From NCBI GenBank assembly GCA_964541895.1, contig CAZISM010000010.1, positions 1-64,000 of the forward strand: a stretch of DNA of 64,000 bases, read 5' to 3'. Numbering within the stretch: the first letter of the stretch is position 1; the number at the start of each line of letters is the position of its first letter. The translations under genes and the position numbers were made by a program. The stretch is from CAZISM01 sp964541895 (GTDB lineage: Bacteria; Zhuqueibacterota; Zhuqueibacteria; Residuimicrobiales; Residuimicrobiaceae). The notes below the pieces were generated by a model that had not been told where the DNA came from, did not search any database, and saw only the letters and a list, made by a program, of their open reading frames with translations. Shown one piece after another: positions 19,701-28,838 of this stretch.

Positions 19701-19787
19701 GCCTCCGGATGGCCGTCAGGGATTTACTGGGTGCGGCTGCTAACGCCGGGGCAGGTGCAGGTTCATAAAGCGATGTTGTTGAAATAG
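16746..19787 (+). CDS. Large secreted right-handed beta-helix protein with type IX sorting domain
   Basis: 1013 residues. The N-terminal hydrophobic stretch is a signal peptide; LNAC at 15-18 could also serve as a weak lipobox. FTVTQRGDSGAGSLRQAI followed by a repeated VTVDGYTQPG-like motif is typical of the class in which two halves each begin SGxGSLRxA (the second half at WVINTLDSGTGSLRDAM, near residue 510). Repeated units with N-x-I-x-G-N-x-I-G-T-D (for example RIGTDASGTLALGNGG) form the coils of a parallel beta-helix. The C-terminal 85 residues (WPNHPNPFNAETTIEFDL, ending HKAMLLK) are a Por-type sorting domain. It probably acts on the cell surface as an adhesin or glycan-binding protein. 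No catalytic motif was recognised. It may share control by the LacI operators upstream. Confidence 0.88.
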   Translation: MYRVLILGVALLTVLNACRSLAATFTVTQRGDSGAGSLRQAILDANAHAGADVIVFNIIGSRSHRIQPLTPLPEITDPITVDGYTQPGSAANNQPPFAGSNARLKIEIEGSKAGADVDGFVIKAGPCTIRGLVINSFGTGGGSGCAIFIQSGNGNLIEGNFLGTDTSATVAKGNLTRGISLLTEQNIIRHNVISGNRERGIFILGAGARHNRVYGNYIGTNVTGTSSLSNAKGIEIQAGLYNSIGGTKRGEGNVISGNTHEGIVITSSGDGLAMGNFVQGNRIGTDASGTLALGNGGDGLFLDHAPNTIIGHEAQFAGSNQICANAGHGIHLFGEGTTRCVITFNLIGTDSSRTLKLGNSGSGIHIESKAHDNKMTYPVIRFNGYAGISIVGTGTVGNDFWRGWISQNAGPGILLYNGGNDMMPAPQLLKATATNVSGTARANSLIQIFADQEDEGAEWLAWGFADGAGTFSINGQFTGPYLTAIASDTSTWNTSMFCKPLAPGEKTTHWVINTLDSGTGSLRDAMGKCYATAEDDLIRFNIPQSDPGFRPDQGIWVIKPAQNYNLPVGVTIDGLISRAGHDSMPGIEIDGSVLGQQGISGIYLNDRDCLRGLIVNGCAYGIWITGKDAVVEYCNIGTDFSGSAARSNHIDGILLIHGATNAHIRHNLISGNGSDGVRIAGVSTSGHRISYNRIGVNASATFALKNDYHGVAIHNGAHDNLIDHNILSGNGWYGIWLGDSATVKNTIRDNRIGTDLNGTTAIANGAGGIMASAGPCQNTIGPDNAVAFNNGDGIKIDGGKKPGSTLGNTITHNSVYANAAAGIATVNGGNKELKPPIVLSLSAGEIRGIAGGGQHIEIFAGNQRQGRTYLGSAIADGNGRFICSLSGPAGEPEILATATDAAGNTSAFSEPLSTWVAAGPGGTVQPRPWRLWPNHPNPFNAETTIEFDLAQPARVVLEVFNLYGECVRVLFAGPLPAGTHRQKWQASGWPSGIYWVRLLTPGQVQVHKAMLLK

Positions 19788-19881
19788 CCGGCATCGCAAT
19801 GTCAATTGGGTAAATAACACCCGGGGTCGAAATAACGCGAAAGTCGATTCTGCCATCGCGGGGATCCGGTTTTCCCGGCTG

Positions 19882-21606
19882 CTAGAGAGTGATGCCGACT
19901 TTTTCAGCGGCCTGGGCTCCGATCGGTTTGTCCAGTTCTATAATGGTGAACGGGCCAAAGCTTTGTCTGCCGGTTTCATGGGCCTGCACCAGTTTCTCCA
20001 GTGCGGGAAAATACGCCAGGCTGACGCCGAGCCAGGTCGTATGCTGGGCGCCTTTTCGGTAGGAAAAATATTCCAGCACAATATATTTGACCTTGTGCTC
20101 TATCAGCGCTTTGATCTGGCGAGACTGATAATCGGTAAAATAGGGTGAGTGGGGGTAGGGTAGTGTTTCGCCCGGGTGAAACCACAGAACCGGGTTCATG
20201 GATGGCCGGTTGGTCAAGGCGTACAGGATCGAGCTGTCGCCGATGAGGAAAAAGTTGCCGTCGTGACTGGAGAAAAAATTGATGAATCGCGTAAAATCCG
20301 CAGGTGTACAGGGATAATTGTCAGGCACGGCCCAAATCATGAATTCCAGCCCTTTTACGTTCGTCGGACCGGCGTCGGCCGCCTCCGCTTTATAGATCAG
20401 GTCGTTTACCATTCTGGTTTTGTTAACCCTGCGGTCAAAATACACAGCGCAAAAAAGAGAGCCGGCCAAAAAGGCGGTTGATATAAAAAGTGAAAATCGT
20501 TTTTGCGCAATAACCTCGCTGCTCCTGGGGATTCTGACATCGCGTTGTGCGCGGGCAAGAAAAAAAGTATGCAGCAACCCCAGAGCGACAAAAATCAGCG
20601 GGACACAGTTTTCGATTTGATTGAACGTGAGCGATGCGAATACGAGGCATATAAGAAGCAGAGCCTGGGCCAGTATGGGCAGACGCCAGGCTCTCATTGC
20701 CTCGCTGATCCTGGCCTGTTTCGAATCCCTCTTTAACCAGTTCCAGGCCATGCTCAGCAAGCCGGCCAGAAATACGATCGTCACAACGGCAAAAGGGAAA
20801 AACAGCGGCCAGCGCAATCTCATATAGCGGATTGTTTTAATAAAATTGTATGAAACAAATTTTTCAATGCGCTCTCCTCCTGTTTCCAGGGGCAAATTGA
20901 CATAATAGGTGCGGATCAATTCAGAATCAAGGCCCACTGTGTAATAGAGAATAGCGAAACCGGCCACCACAGCGCCTGTGCCGATAAGAGTAGATGAGAT
21001 CAGACGCTGATAACTTTTCCGTTCCGTAATGGCCAAAACAGCGTATACGAAGAAAATGCCAAATATCGTCGGTATCTGTTTGCTTAGATACGCCAGAACC
21101 GCAATGGCAGGCAAGCCGGCTAGCAGGGCCATTTTCAATCCCGGCCGGGTGCTTTTCGCGGCTGAAAAGGCCATAAAGATAAGCAAAAATGTGAAAAAAT
21201 AGGCGTGTTGATCCTGAACCGGAACGCCGAACGGCGTATAAAAGACAACGCCGCTGAGCAGGGCATAAAAAAGCGCCAGCCCGTTCGTCCGGCAGAACAA
21301 TTTCAGAAAATAAAACACCAGTATGCAAAATAGCCCGTTCATCACCGCCGCGTGCAAACACAGGGCGAACCAATTGATTCCGAAGAGCTTGAAAAATACG
21401 GGTTGCATAACAACGGGCATGATGGTGTTGGCCAGGGTAAAATCACGGAAGGGCATCTGCCCGCACAACATTCGCCAACCGCCGTCAAAGACGTGGGAAT
21501 GGTCCAGCGCCATGTACCCTATCCGGCCGTAATAAAGGCAATAGAGCGTGCCGAACGCGAAAAGAATCACCGGAAGAAGGGCTGATGTGAACGCGCGATG
21601 CTTCAT
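19882..21606 (-). CDS. Polytopic membrane protein, GT-C glycosyltransferase-like (family 39 type)
   Basis: 574 residues with about ten hydrophobic segments through residue 380, then a soluble C-terminal part. The first loop (VFDGGWRMLCGQMPFRDFT) has the acidic-then-GxxPYxDF pattern seen in ArnT/PMT-type GT-C enzymes, which transfer sugars from polyprenyl phosphates across the membrane. The next gene on the same strand upstream (21717-22463) is a polyprenyl-phosphate-type family 2 glycosyltransferase, a common pairing that would make the lipid-linked donor. I infer a role in cell-surface glycan or protein glycosylation. The sequence identity is too weak to name an acceptor. Confidence 0.65.
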   Translation of the reverse strand: MKHRAFTSALLPVILFAFGTLYCLYYGRIGYMALDHSHVFDGGWRMLCGQMPFRDFTLANTIMPVVMQPVFFKLFGINWFALCLHAAVMNGLFCILVFYFLKLFCRTNGLALFYALLSGVVFYTPFGVPVQDQHAYFFTFLLIFMAFSAAKSTRPGLKMALLAGLPAIAVLAYLSKQIPTIFGIFFVYAVLAITERKSYQRLISSTLIGTGAVVAGFAILYYTVGLDSELIRTYYVNLPLETGGERIEKFVSYNFIKTIRYMRLRWPLFFPFAVVTIVFLAGLLSMAWNWLKRDSKQARISEAMRAWRLPILAQALLLICLVFASLTFNQIENCVPLIFVALGLLHTFFLARAQRDVRIPRSSEVIAQKRFSLFISTAFLAGSLFCAVYFDRRVNKTRMVNDLIYKAEAADAGPTNVKGLEFMIWAVPDNYPCTPADFTRFINFFSSHDGNFFLIGDSSILYALTNRPSMNPVLWFHPGETLPYPHSPYFTDYQSRQIKALIEHKVKYIVLEYFSYRKGAQHTTWLGVSLAYFPALEKLVQAHETGRQSFGPFTIIELDKPIGAQAAEKVGITL

Positions 21607-21716
21607 AATGTCACCAGGTATGTAGTCTGTCTGCTTTCAGGGCCTTGCTGCCATTCAAGACGAGTCTGTGATCCGGGCGTATGCCGGCAGTATGGATCTC
21701 TATTGGTGGTGTGTAC

Positions 21717-22463
21717 TCATGTTCTCGATCGGTTGTCCGGAAGATCATAGCTGGAGGAGAATATTTGTCGATAGACCCGGACCATGTCGAACATGGTCTT
21801 TATGATATTTTTTAGCGAAACAGAATGGCTCCTGCCGAATTTCCGGGGAAAGGTTTGGATGCCCACCTCGCCGACCCGATAACCTTTCAGCATGGCCTTG
21901 ATGGTCATTTCAGCACCGATGAACGGACTGGTGGACTGTAGCGTGATTTCCTGCCGCAGGCTTTTTCTAATCATCCTCAGGCCGCTGCTGATGTCTCGGT
22001 ATCGGGTCTGAAAAAGAAAACGCAAAAGCCCGTTGTATGTTTTGGAAACAAAGATCCTCCAGGCGGAATACAGCCGGACGTAACGGAAGGTGATAATTAA
22101 ATCGTAATAATCTCTGAGCATCATGATCCGTCTAAAGTCAGCGACATCATATTCATCGTCGCCATCCGTGAAGCAGATATATTCATATTGACAGTTATGG
22201 AGACCGGTCATGACCGCTGCGCCGTACCCCAGATTTTGCGGATGGTGAAACACTCTGATTTTATCATGTTGTACGGCTAAGGCATCGGCGATGGCGCCAG
22301 ACCGGTCAGGACTGCAATCATCGACGATCACGATCTCGTAATCCTCTGCTATTTCCTCAAAAAGGCGGATTGCTTTTTCAGCTACGGTTTTCACGGTTTT
22401 TTCATCGCCGAAAACCGGAAAAAACAGGCTGATCTTTGGTTTAACAGGCGAATAATCATTCAT
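21717..22463 (-). CDS. Family 2 glycosyltransferase (polyprenyl-phosphate sugar synthase type)
   Basis: 248 residues, GT-A fold. The start ISLFFPVFGDEKTV matches the family opening strand. EIVIVDDCSPDRSG carries the nucleotide-binding aspartates, LGYGAAVMTGL is the usual helix, and FTDGDDEYD is the DXD-like metal site. QTRYRDISSGLRMIRKSL matches the acceptor-side region of dolichyl/undecaprenyl-phosphate mannosyl- or glucosyltransferases. No C-terminal membrane pair is present. It is 110 nt upstream of the GT-C-like gene on the same strand, so it probably supplies that protein with lipid-linked sugar. Confidence 0.88.
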   Translation of the reverse strand: MNDYSPVKPKISLFFPVFGDEKTVKTVAEKAIRLFEEIAEDYEIVIVDDCSPDRSGAIADALAVQHDKIRVFHHPQNLGYGAAVMTGLHNCQYEYICFTDGDDEYDVADFRRIMMLRDYYDLIITFRYVRLYSAWRIFVSKTYNGLLRFLFQTRYRDISSGLRMIRKSLRQEITLQSTSPFIGAEMTIKAMLKGYRVGEVGIQTFPRKFGRSHSVSLKNIIKTMFDMVRVYRQIFSSSYDLPDNRSRT

Positions 22464-22955
22464 ATCGTGAGCTTATTTGTATGGCCGCCATGGTCCCTAT
22501 TTGCAGGCTTGAATATCAATCGACAGGACATTTACTATTTCGAGCCTGCGAAAAGCGGCAGGTACATTGTTTCCAAATTTTGCCATCCCCGGGTATGTTG
22601 CATGCTCTCATCTGTAGAAATGTAGCCAATTATTACAAAATTAGCAAGCAAAATCCAATATTTGCATGTTGCATGCTCTCATCTGTAGAAATGTAGCCAG
22701 GCTGACCTGGAAAAACAAGCGAATATTGTTAATCCGACACGCGCAGTTACCTGTGCCTGAACTGAGCGATTCGTGCTTGAAAGAGCGCCGAACCAAGATG
22801 GTTCCGCCACGATAACCTCTCAATTGGGGCTGTAATAAAAATCAGACTTACGCCCCGCAGAAGCGATGATGGTATTCATCATGGCCAGTAATTTTAGCGA
22901 AAGGCGGTGATGGTGAAAACGTGGTATGCTGGCTTGCGGTTCGAGGCAACTGTAC
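22464..22955. other. Intergenic region with a direct repeat
   Basis: No gene is visible in this 492-nt stretch. It should contain the promoter of the glycosyltransferase at 22463. It carries a 34-bp direct repeat, listed separately. Confidence 0.55.
22595..22699. repeat. 34-bp direct repeat, two copies at 71-bp spacing
   Basis: The 34-base unit beginning ATGTTGCATGCTCTCATC is present identically at 22595-22628 and 22666-22699, separated by 37 bp of AT-rich sequence. The unit contains the palindrome GCATGC. It is too short for a transposon end pair and too few copies for a CRISPR array. Confidence 0.85.
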
Positions 22956-24917
22956 TCACTCCAATGCCGTGACTCGCAGATTGGCGATGCGCACAATCGC
23001 CCGGCTGCCGATGACGCGAAAGCCGATTTTGCCGTCGGTCGGGACCGCTTCTGTCGGCGCCTCCTGATCGTTGAATCCTGAAACGACCTTGCCATCCACC
23101 TGCAGTTGACAGCGACGCCCCTGTTTGACGATCGCCACATGATATATTTTGCCGGTTTCTGTACAGGGATCGGGCCCCTGGCCGACCAGGACCAGTCCGG
23201 GATTGCGTCGCCAGTTGGATACACCGGTGTGAATGCCTTTATCATCGTACCGGCTTAACGAGAGATGGCAGGAGCGAACCACGGCAGCACTGTCTGTATA
23301 TTCGCTGAATCGGCCGCTGCGAGGGGGTACGCCGGTGATGGCATCCTCGCCATGAACACCTTTCATTCCCAGAAATGTTATTAAAAGCCCGCTGGTTTCT
23401 TCCACCAACAGATCATAGGCCAAACAGATATCATCTGGAAAGCTTTTTTTAATAAAAGCATGTACACCGATGCCACCCTGTTGTGAGCCGGTACAATTCA
23501 GCCGCAGCCAACCATTGTGCATCAGCGAGACGCCGCTGGTGTAGCCCTCCAGATGCCATTGATCAAGAGTGGTAAAATTATCACTGAACAGCGTCTGCCC
23601 TTGTGCTACTATTTTTTGATGCATAATGGGATCCTGCAAACCGTCGGTATTGGAGTTAACCAGTTCCTGCAACGACGCCGGGATCGCAGCCACGCAGACA
23701 TCGGCAGAGCCCAGTTTGTGCGAGGTAAAGATTACTTGTTTGCCTTGGCGGTCAAAGCTGGGGTGGGGATGATCGCCGCCCCCATAAGTGCGATGATTGA
23801 GGGTCAGCGGGTGCTGCCGGCTGGTGCGGCCTTCGAAGAGCATGATATCGCCATGCCAGTTGTCGGCCACCACCCAGTCGCCATTGTCGCTGCCTGATGG
23901 ATGCCACCAGTTGCGACGTGAATACTCCTGCGGTGTGCCGCCGGGCCACCAGGAACCGGCGCCGATGATGCGTGTGTCGCCGCGCAGAACGTCCAGCACT
24001 TTGATGTGCGACCAGTCGTCCTGCCCCGCTCCTTGTACGGAGCCGGTAAAGAGAATGGTATCGTTAATCCACCACACCGCATGGGTCACCAGTTCGTTCT
24101 CGACCGCCTGATAGATATTGCGCACCACGCCGTCGCGGATGTCCACCACCCAGAGCCGCTGGCAGCGGGCAGCATAATCTGTTGGACCGGTAGAAGCTGT
24201 TCGCGGTCCGGCGCGAAATTTGTAAGGTTCCATGGCGGAGGAGAGAGACAGCAAATGGGGATTGGTCCGGCTCCATTGCACATGATATAACGGGCCATGT
24301 TCAGGCGGCAATGAAACCAGACGTCGTTGCTCGCCGGTGTCGAGGTCGATGATGAACAGGGCCGGTCCGCCTCGTTCTCCGAATCCCATGGTGCCGTAGG
24401 CAAGATGCTTGCCGTCACAACTCTCATTGAGCGTATACTCTTTATGGATCGTGGGCGCCAGCCGGGTGATTACGCGGATACGGCCATGGGCGACCGTGGT
24501 CTTGGATACTTTAATTTTTAATTCCATTTCAACAACCGAGTTATCGCACACGGCGTAAACGGTATTGCGATGAACCGACGCCGTGGCGCCGGTGAGCGCC
24601 TTGCCGTCCGCTCCGGTCAGGCGGACGAGCTCGCCGCTGTTCTCCAGGCAGGCCATCAATCCGCCGGACGGCCGGTTGGAGTAAAACAGCACAGCTTTGC
24701 TGTCAGATAACCAGCAACGCTGATGATAGTATAAATTGATATCCTGTGCCGGATGGGAGGTGAGAAATAAAAGCCGGGTGCCGGTTTCAAGATCTATTAT
24801 GGAGCGGCTTTCCGGCGGCAGGACGGTGAGCGGGTAGGGCTTGCTCCAATTTTCGGCAGCTAATGTTCCGTACAGAGCAGTAATGGTGAGAACAATTATC
24901 ATGAAGCTTCGAGGCAT
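22956..24917 (-). CDS. Secreted oligogalacturonate-lyase-like propeller fused to a lectin-like domain
   Basis: 653 residues with a signal peptide (MIIVLTITALYGTLAAE); AAGGAG precedes the ATG at 24917. Residues 25-440 form a WD40/TolB-type propeller that resembles oligogalacturonate lyases (PL22). It opens with NLYYHQRCWLSDSKAVLFYS and later has NWWHPSGSDNGDWVVAD and GGGDHPHPSFD. Those His residues match the position of the metal-binding histidines of PL22, but a Gln expected nearby is not obvious. Residues 450-653 look like a DUF1961/concanavalin-type domain (FSDNFTTLDQWHLEG, then LLITFLGMKGVHGED). The fusion could bind and cleave an unsaturated uronate oligosaccharide, or only bind it. It sits among other polysaccharide-related exported proteins. 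Confidence 0.7.
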   Translation of the reverse strand: MPRSFMIIVLTITALYGTLAAENWSKPYPLTVLPPESRSIIDLETGTRLLFLTSHPAQDINLYYHQRCWLSDSKAVLFYSNRPSGGLMACLENSGELVRLTGADGKALTGATASVHRNTVYAVCDNSVVEMELKIKVSKTTVAHGRIRVITRLAPTIHKEYTLNESCDGKHLAYGTMGFGERGGPALFIIDLDTGEQRRLVSLPPEHGPLYHVQWSRTNPHLLSLSSAMEPYKFRAGPRTASTGPTDYAARCQRLWVVDIRDGVVRNIYQAVENELVTHAVWWINDTILFTGSVQGAGQDDWSHIKVLDVLRGDTRIIGAGSWWPGGTPQEYSRRNWWHPSGSDNGDWVVADNWHGDIMLFEGRTSRQHPLTLNHRTYGGGDHPHPSFDRQGKQVIFTSHKLGSADVCVAAIPASLQELVNSNTDGLQDPIMHQKIVAQGQTLFSDNFTTLDQWHLEGYTSGVSLMHNGWLRLNCTGSQQGGIGVHAFIKKSFPDDICLAYDLLVEETSGLLITFLGMKGVHGEDAITGVPPRSGRFSEYTDSAAVVRSCHLSLSRYDDKGIHTGVSNWRRNPGLVLVGQGPDPCTETGKIYHVAIVKQGRRCQLQVDGKVVSGFNDQEAPTEAVPTDGKIGFRVIGSRAIVRIANLRVTALE

Positions 24918-25317
24918 GATGGGCGCTCCTTATTGTATTACGATCATGGTCAGAAAATGTCGGACACCTCGAACGTATCCGACATTTGGGACCGGCTCGT
25001 CCGGGTTAGCGAGATAAAATAAATATGGACGATGTCGCCGATTCGGCTGCCGCCATTGTACATTTTAAAAATACCAAATTATTCGTAAAAAGCAAAGGAA
25101 TGGTAGAGAGGAGAGATTAGATGCTTGAGCGGTTGAACGTGTGAAAATCGGCACTTTAGAATAATCAATGAGTCAACGCCATATCCTGGATTAGCGAGAT
25201 CAGGATTGCCTGAACTAACCAGATTACGGCTGAAAAAACAATCAAAAAATAATTGAAAGATAACATATAATTCAGTAAACTGTTTTTCAGGAAATTGTAC
25301 TCTGAGGGCCTAAGGAT
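24918..25317. other. Divergent intergenic region
   Basis: 400 nt of AT-rich DNA between two divergent genes. It must carry both promoters. Apart from the hairpin at 24955-24987 I see no gene or structured element. Confidence 0.55.
24955..24987. repeat. Hairpin of the TCGGACACCTCGA family
   Basis: AAATGTCGGA (24955-24964) pairs perfectly with TCCGACATTT (24978-24987) around CACCTCGAACGTA. The core matches the hairpin at 1959-1989, while the outer stem differs and is still paired, so the structure seems to be what is kept. It lies 38 nt upstream of the minus-strand start at 24917. Confidence 0.65.
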
Positions 25318-28086
25318 ATGAAGCTGATATCACAGAGCCAGCGAAAGAAATCCCGAGTAATCTGTAGTGGATTTCGGCATCTGGGCGAGATAATCATGTT
25401 ACTGATTTTTTTATTCACATTGGCCTTATCGCCTGTTGCCGACGCAGCCATAACCGGCAGCGTCAATTCGTCGGCTGCTGCGGTGGCCATCGCCTGGCGG
25501 GATGATAAACCGGCTGGACGGATCGAGGTTTTGCACGGCCGGTTGGCAGGCCTGAAGATCAGCAAAGGGCGAGGGCGGGTGGATGGCGATCGTTTTGTTT
25601 TTTCTCAGCAGGGCGAAAACCGGCTAGAGATCCGGCTGCTTGATGCCAATGCTGCTGCAGGTCGCGGCGCCACGGTCGTGGGCGTGCGCACAAACAGCAA
25701 TGCTTTTTCTTTTTTTCTCAGGGATGTGTCCACTGAATTTCCCGTCTGGATACCGGCGTATGGCGTAGCTGTCCTGCCGGCCGGCGACAACCGTTCCTGT
25801 GCGCAGATTGAAGAGGCTGTAACAGCGCGCGAGCTAAAGACGAAAAGACAGATCATCGATGCAGAGCCGGAAGAATCTTTTGAAAATGCGGCACCGTATA
25901 CACGTGATCAACCGTGTCCGACCTGGCTGGGCCTCGGCCGGGATATCCGGATTTTCGAAATCGCACTCGCTCAGGACATGGAGATCGTCTATCCGAAAAT
26001 GGCGTCGCAGCCGGTGAACCTGCCGGAGCGAGGCAATCGTGGTGCGGCCTATTGTTATCTGCCTGGCCGCGGTCAGGGTGTGGATAATCAGGTCATGCGC
26101 AGGCTTGAAGAGGGTGTTTTGCCCATATTGCATGTGACACGAGTGGATGAAGAGGTCGAGTACATAACGACACAGTTTGTTTCCCTGGAGCACTCGGCGC
26201 TGAACGCCAAAACGGTATCGGGCACCCATTATCTGGTGGCTGATAATTATTGCGCCGGCCATATGTTCACCCATGAGCAGCAGGATAAGCTCAAGACACT
26301 GTTGCAGGAGCCGACTTCGGGCAGGGAAGAGACGGTGTTATTCGTCAGAACCGTTGCCACGAACAACTCGTCGGTGCCTCGCTATGCCTGGTTCAAAACC
26401 ATCAAGCCCGGCAGGGCGTGGTATGACAATTCGAAATATACCTTTGACCGCGCGGCCGGCTTTTCCAGTTATGGTCCGGATCGTGTTTTCGCCGTTTCCA
26501 GATTTAACGGCACAACCATGCCGGATGAAGAGATGGCCGTGCTGCTCAAGCCACATGAAAAGGCCGTATTTGATTTCTATCTCCCGCATCAGCCGGTGTC
26601 CGCAGATAGGGCAAAGAGGCTTGCTGAAAAGTCTTTTACGGACGCTTTGGCAGAGTGCAAAGCCTTCTGGCTCGAAAAGCTGTCTTGCGCCGGCCGTTTC
26701 GAATTGCCGGAAAAACGAATCAACGAGATGGTGCAGGCCGGACTGCTGCATCTGGATCTGATCACCTACGGTCTTGAACCGGACAGCACCCTGGCGCCGG
26801 CGATCGGCGTCTATTCGCCCATTGGAACGGAAAGCTCGCCCATCATCCAGTTTTATAATTCCATGGGCTTGCACGACATGGCGAAAAGAGCCTGCATGTA
26901 TTTCCTCGATAAGCAACATGCCGATGGCATGATACAGAATTTCGGCGGCTATATGGTAGAGACCGGCGCTGCGCTATGGACCATGGGAGAGTATTTTCGC
27001 TATACCCGTGATCGCGAATGGATTTTGCGCGTCAAGACGAAACTTTTGAAGGCGTGCGATTTTTTAATCGCCTGGCGGAATCGCAATAAAAAGGAATCCC
27101 TGGCTAATGCAGGATATGGCATGATCGATGGCAAGGTGGCGGATCCAGAGGATCCCTATCACCAGTACATGCTCAACGGCTATGCGTATCTGGGTATCAG
27201 TCGAATCGCCGAGATCTTGCAGAGCATCGATGAGGCCAATGCGCGCCGGCTCGGCGAGGAAGCAGATGCCTGGAAGATGGATATTCGTACTTGTCTGTTA
27301 CACTCCATGGCCGGATCGCCGGTGGTGCCCCTGGGGGATGGCGCCTGGTCACCGACGGTTCCTCCCTGGCCTGAAGCCAGAGCCATGCGGCTGCTTTATT
27401 CCGATGGTGAACCGTTCCAGTCACACGGCACGGTTACGGTGTCAGATGGCCTGTTAGGACCGCTGTATCTGGTTTTCTGTGAGGTTCTCGATCCCGGGGA
27501 TCCGGTCTCGCGCATGATGCTGGAGTATCATCAGGAGCTGTTTTTTCAGCGCAATGCGGCATTCAGTCAGCCTTATTACAGTCGGCATAATTGGCTGCAG
27601 CTTAAACTTGGGATGACCAAATCATTTTTAAAAACATACTATAACACCTTTTCGGCGCTGGCGGATCGTCAGACCTATACGTTCTGGGAACATCTCTATC
27701 AGGCCAGTGTGCACAAAACCCATGAAGAGGCCTGGTTTCTCATGGAGACGCGATGGATGCTGTACATGGAAGCCGGCGACAGGCTGAAATTGCTGCAGGG
27801 GATACCGAGAAGCTGGCTCGAGGACGGCAAAAAAATCAGTGTGACCCGAGCGGCCAGCTATTTCGGCCCGTTGTCGTTTAATGTGGTTTCTTCAGTTGAC
27901 AAAGGATGGATCGAGGCGGATGTTGAATGCCGTTCGGAGCTAAAGCCATCAGAAGTCGTCATCCGTATTCCGCATCCTCTGGGCAAACAGCCGGTTCATG
28001 TCGTCGGCGGCGTGTATCGGGCAGAGGAGGAATCGGTCATCATCAAGCCGTTCATCGGCAAGGCTGAGGTTCGGATTCAATATTAA
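25318..28086 (+). CDS. Exported six-hairpin-glycosidase-like protein
   Basis: 922 residues. TAAGGAT precedes ATG 25318; a second possible start at residue 27 begins directly at the hydrophobic signal (LLIFLFTLALSPVADA). Residues 60-440 are beta-rich. Residues 450-830 look like an (alpha/alpha)6 barrel: LPEKRINEMVQAGLLHLDL, IQFYNSMGLHDMAKRACMYF, VETGAALWTMGEYFRYTRDR and SHGTVTVSDGLLGPLYLVF. This resembles rhamnosidase/trehalase-type enzymes. The C-terminus is a short beta domain. A family number and catalytic residues could not be assigned. It ends 29 nt before scaffold gap 1, so any operon partner is lost in the gap. Confidence 0.65.
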   Translation: MKLISQSQRKKSRVICSGFRHLGEIIMLLIFLFTLALSPVADAAITGSVNSSAAAVAIAWRDDKPAGRIEVLHGRLAGLKISKGRGRVDGDRFVFSQQGENRLEIRLLDANAAAGRGATVVGVRTNSNAFSFFLRDVSTEFPVWIPAYGVAVLPAGDNRSCAQIEEAVTARELKTKRQIIDAEPEESFENAAPYTRDQPCPTWLGLGRDIRIFEIALAQDMEIVYPKMASQPVNLPERGNRGAAYCYLPGRGQGVDNQVMRRLEEGVLPILHVTRVDEEVEYITTQFVSLEHSALNAKTVSGTHYLVADNYCAGHMFTHEQQDKLKTLLQEPTSGREETVLFVRTVATNNSSVPRYAWFKTIKPGRAWYDNSKYTFDRAAGFSSYGPDRVFAVSRFNGTTMPDEEMAVLLKPHEKAVFDFYLPHQPVSADRAKRLAEKSFTDALAECKAFWLEKLSCAGRFELPEKRINEMVQAGLLHLDLITYGLEPDSTLAPAIGVYSPIGTESSPIIQFYNSMGLHDMAKRACMYFLDKQHADGMIQNFGGYMVETGAALWTMGEYFRYTRDREWILRVKTKLLKACDFLIAWRNRNKKESLANAGYGMIDGKVADPEDPYHQYMLNGYAYLGISRIAEILQSIDEANARRLGEEADAWKMDIRTCLLHSMAGSPVVPLGDGAWSPTVPPWPEARAMRLLYSDGEPFQSHGTVTVSDGLLGPLYLVFCEVLDPGDPVSRMMLEYHQELFFQRNAAFSQPYYSRHNWLQLKLGMTKSFLKTYYNTFSALADRQTYTFWEHLYQASVHKTHEEAWFLMETRWMLYMEAGDRLKLLQGIPRSWLEDGKKISVTRAASYFGPLSFNVVSSVDKGWIEADVECRSELKPSEVVIRIPHPLGKQPVHVVGGVYRAEEESVIIKPFIGKAEVRIQY

Positions 28087-28838
28087 TGGAGGTAGAACAG
28101 CGCGTCGAAAGTCGCNNNNNNNNNNNNNNNNNNNNNNNNNNNNNNNNNNNNNNNNNNNNNNNNNNNNNNNNNNNNNNNNNNNNNNNNNNNNNNNNNNNNN
28201 NNNNNNNNNNNNNNNTGCACACTCGTATGAATAATCTAGTATTGATAGAATTTTATTGTGATATATGTCAACTTCCTTAGCAAAATTCGCCGGGAGGAAA
28301 CAGCTCCCGTGATTTGTAAAAATTATGATTACTGTTTGGTAATCGGAGAGCCTTTCCTTGCTGGTGCGGTGTGGAATGACCGATCATTCTGCCCGATGTT
28401 CTAAATATATAAATACAGTGATTTGAAAGGATTTTTTTAATTTATACAACAGTATAGCTAAACTCTGCAATTCGATTTTTTGCTAAATTCGTCAGACATT
28501 CGCCGGATTTGTCACTTTTGCACAGGCAGGCCACGTCGGGGATTCTTGCTGATAACTATCTTTTAATCTTGCATCTTACCTATTACTGCTCTGCCGGCCT
28601 CTTCGCTGGCATGTTTATTGTCTCACTATTTGTATCTTTGTCTTTTTAAGGAACTGGATACCGAGATGCCGCCAAACGCGGCTGCATCCGGGGTTCCTGC
28701 CTGGGAAACGAGAGCGTCCCGCTCTGTATATTGAAGGGAGGTGATGGCGGGTAGTTTAGAGAGGCTGCTGATGGTGTTCAGCCCTCCTGGCGAGTCCAAT
28801 CCGTTGTAATATTGTTATCAAGCTATAAGGAGCAATGT
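28087..28838. other. Intergenic region interrupted by gap 1
   Basis: Contains the 100-N gap and about 620 nt of AT-rich DNA with no gene. One short perfect hairpin, AGAGCG-TCC-CGCTCT at 28711-28725, belongs to the hairpin-cluster type seen at 31445, 35862 and 54006. Confidence 0.55.
28116..28215. other. Scaffold gap 1 (100 N)
   Basis: Exactly 100 N, the conventional filler for unknown length. Unlike gap 2, the flanks share no sequence, so real DNA is missing here. Confidence 0.98.

Noticed and set aside
22595..22699. CRISPR array
   Set aside because: Only two repeat copies, a single AT-rich spacer and no cas gene in the window.
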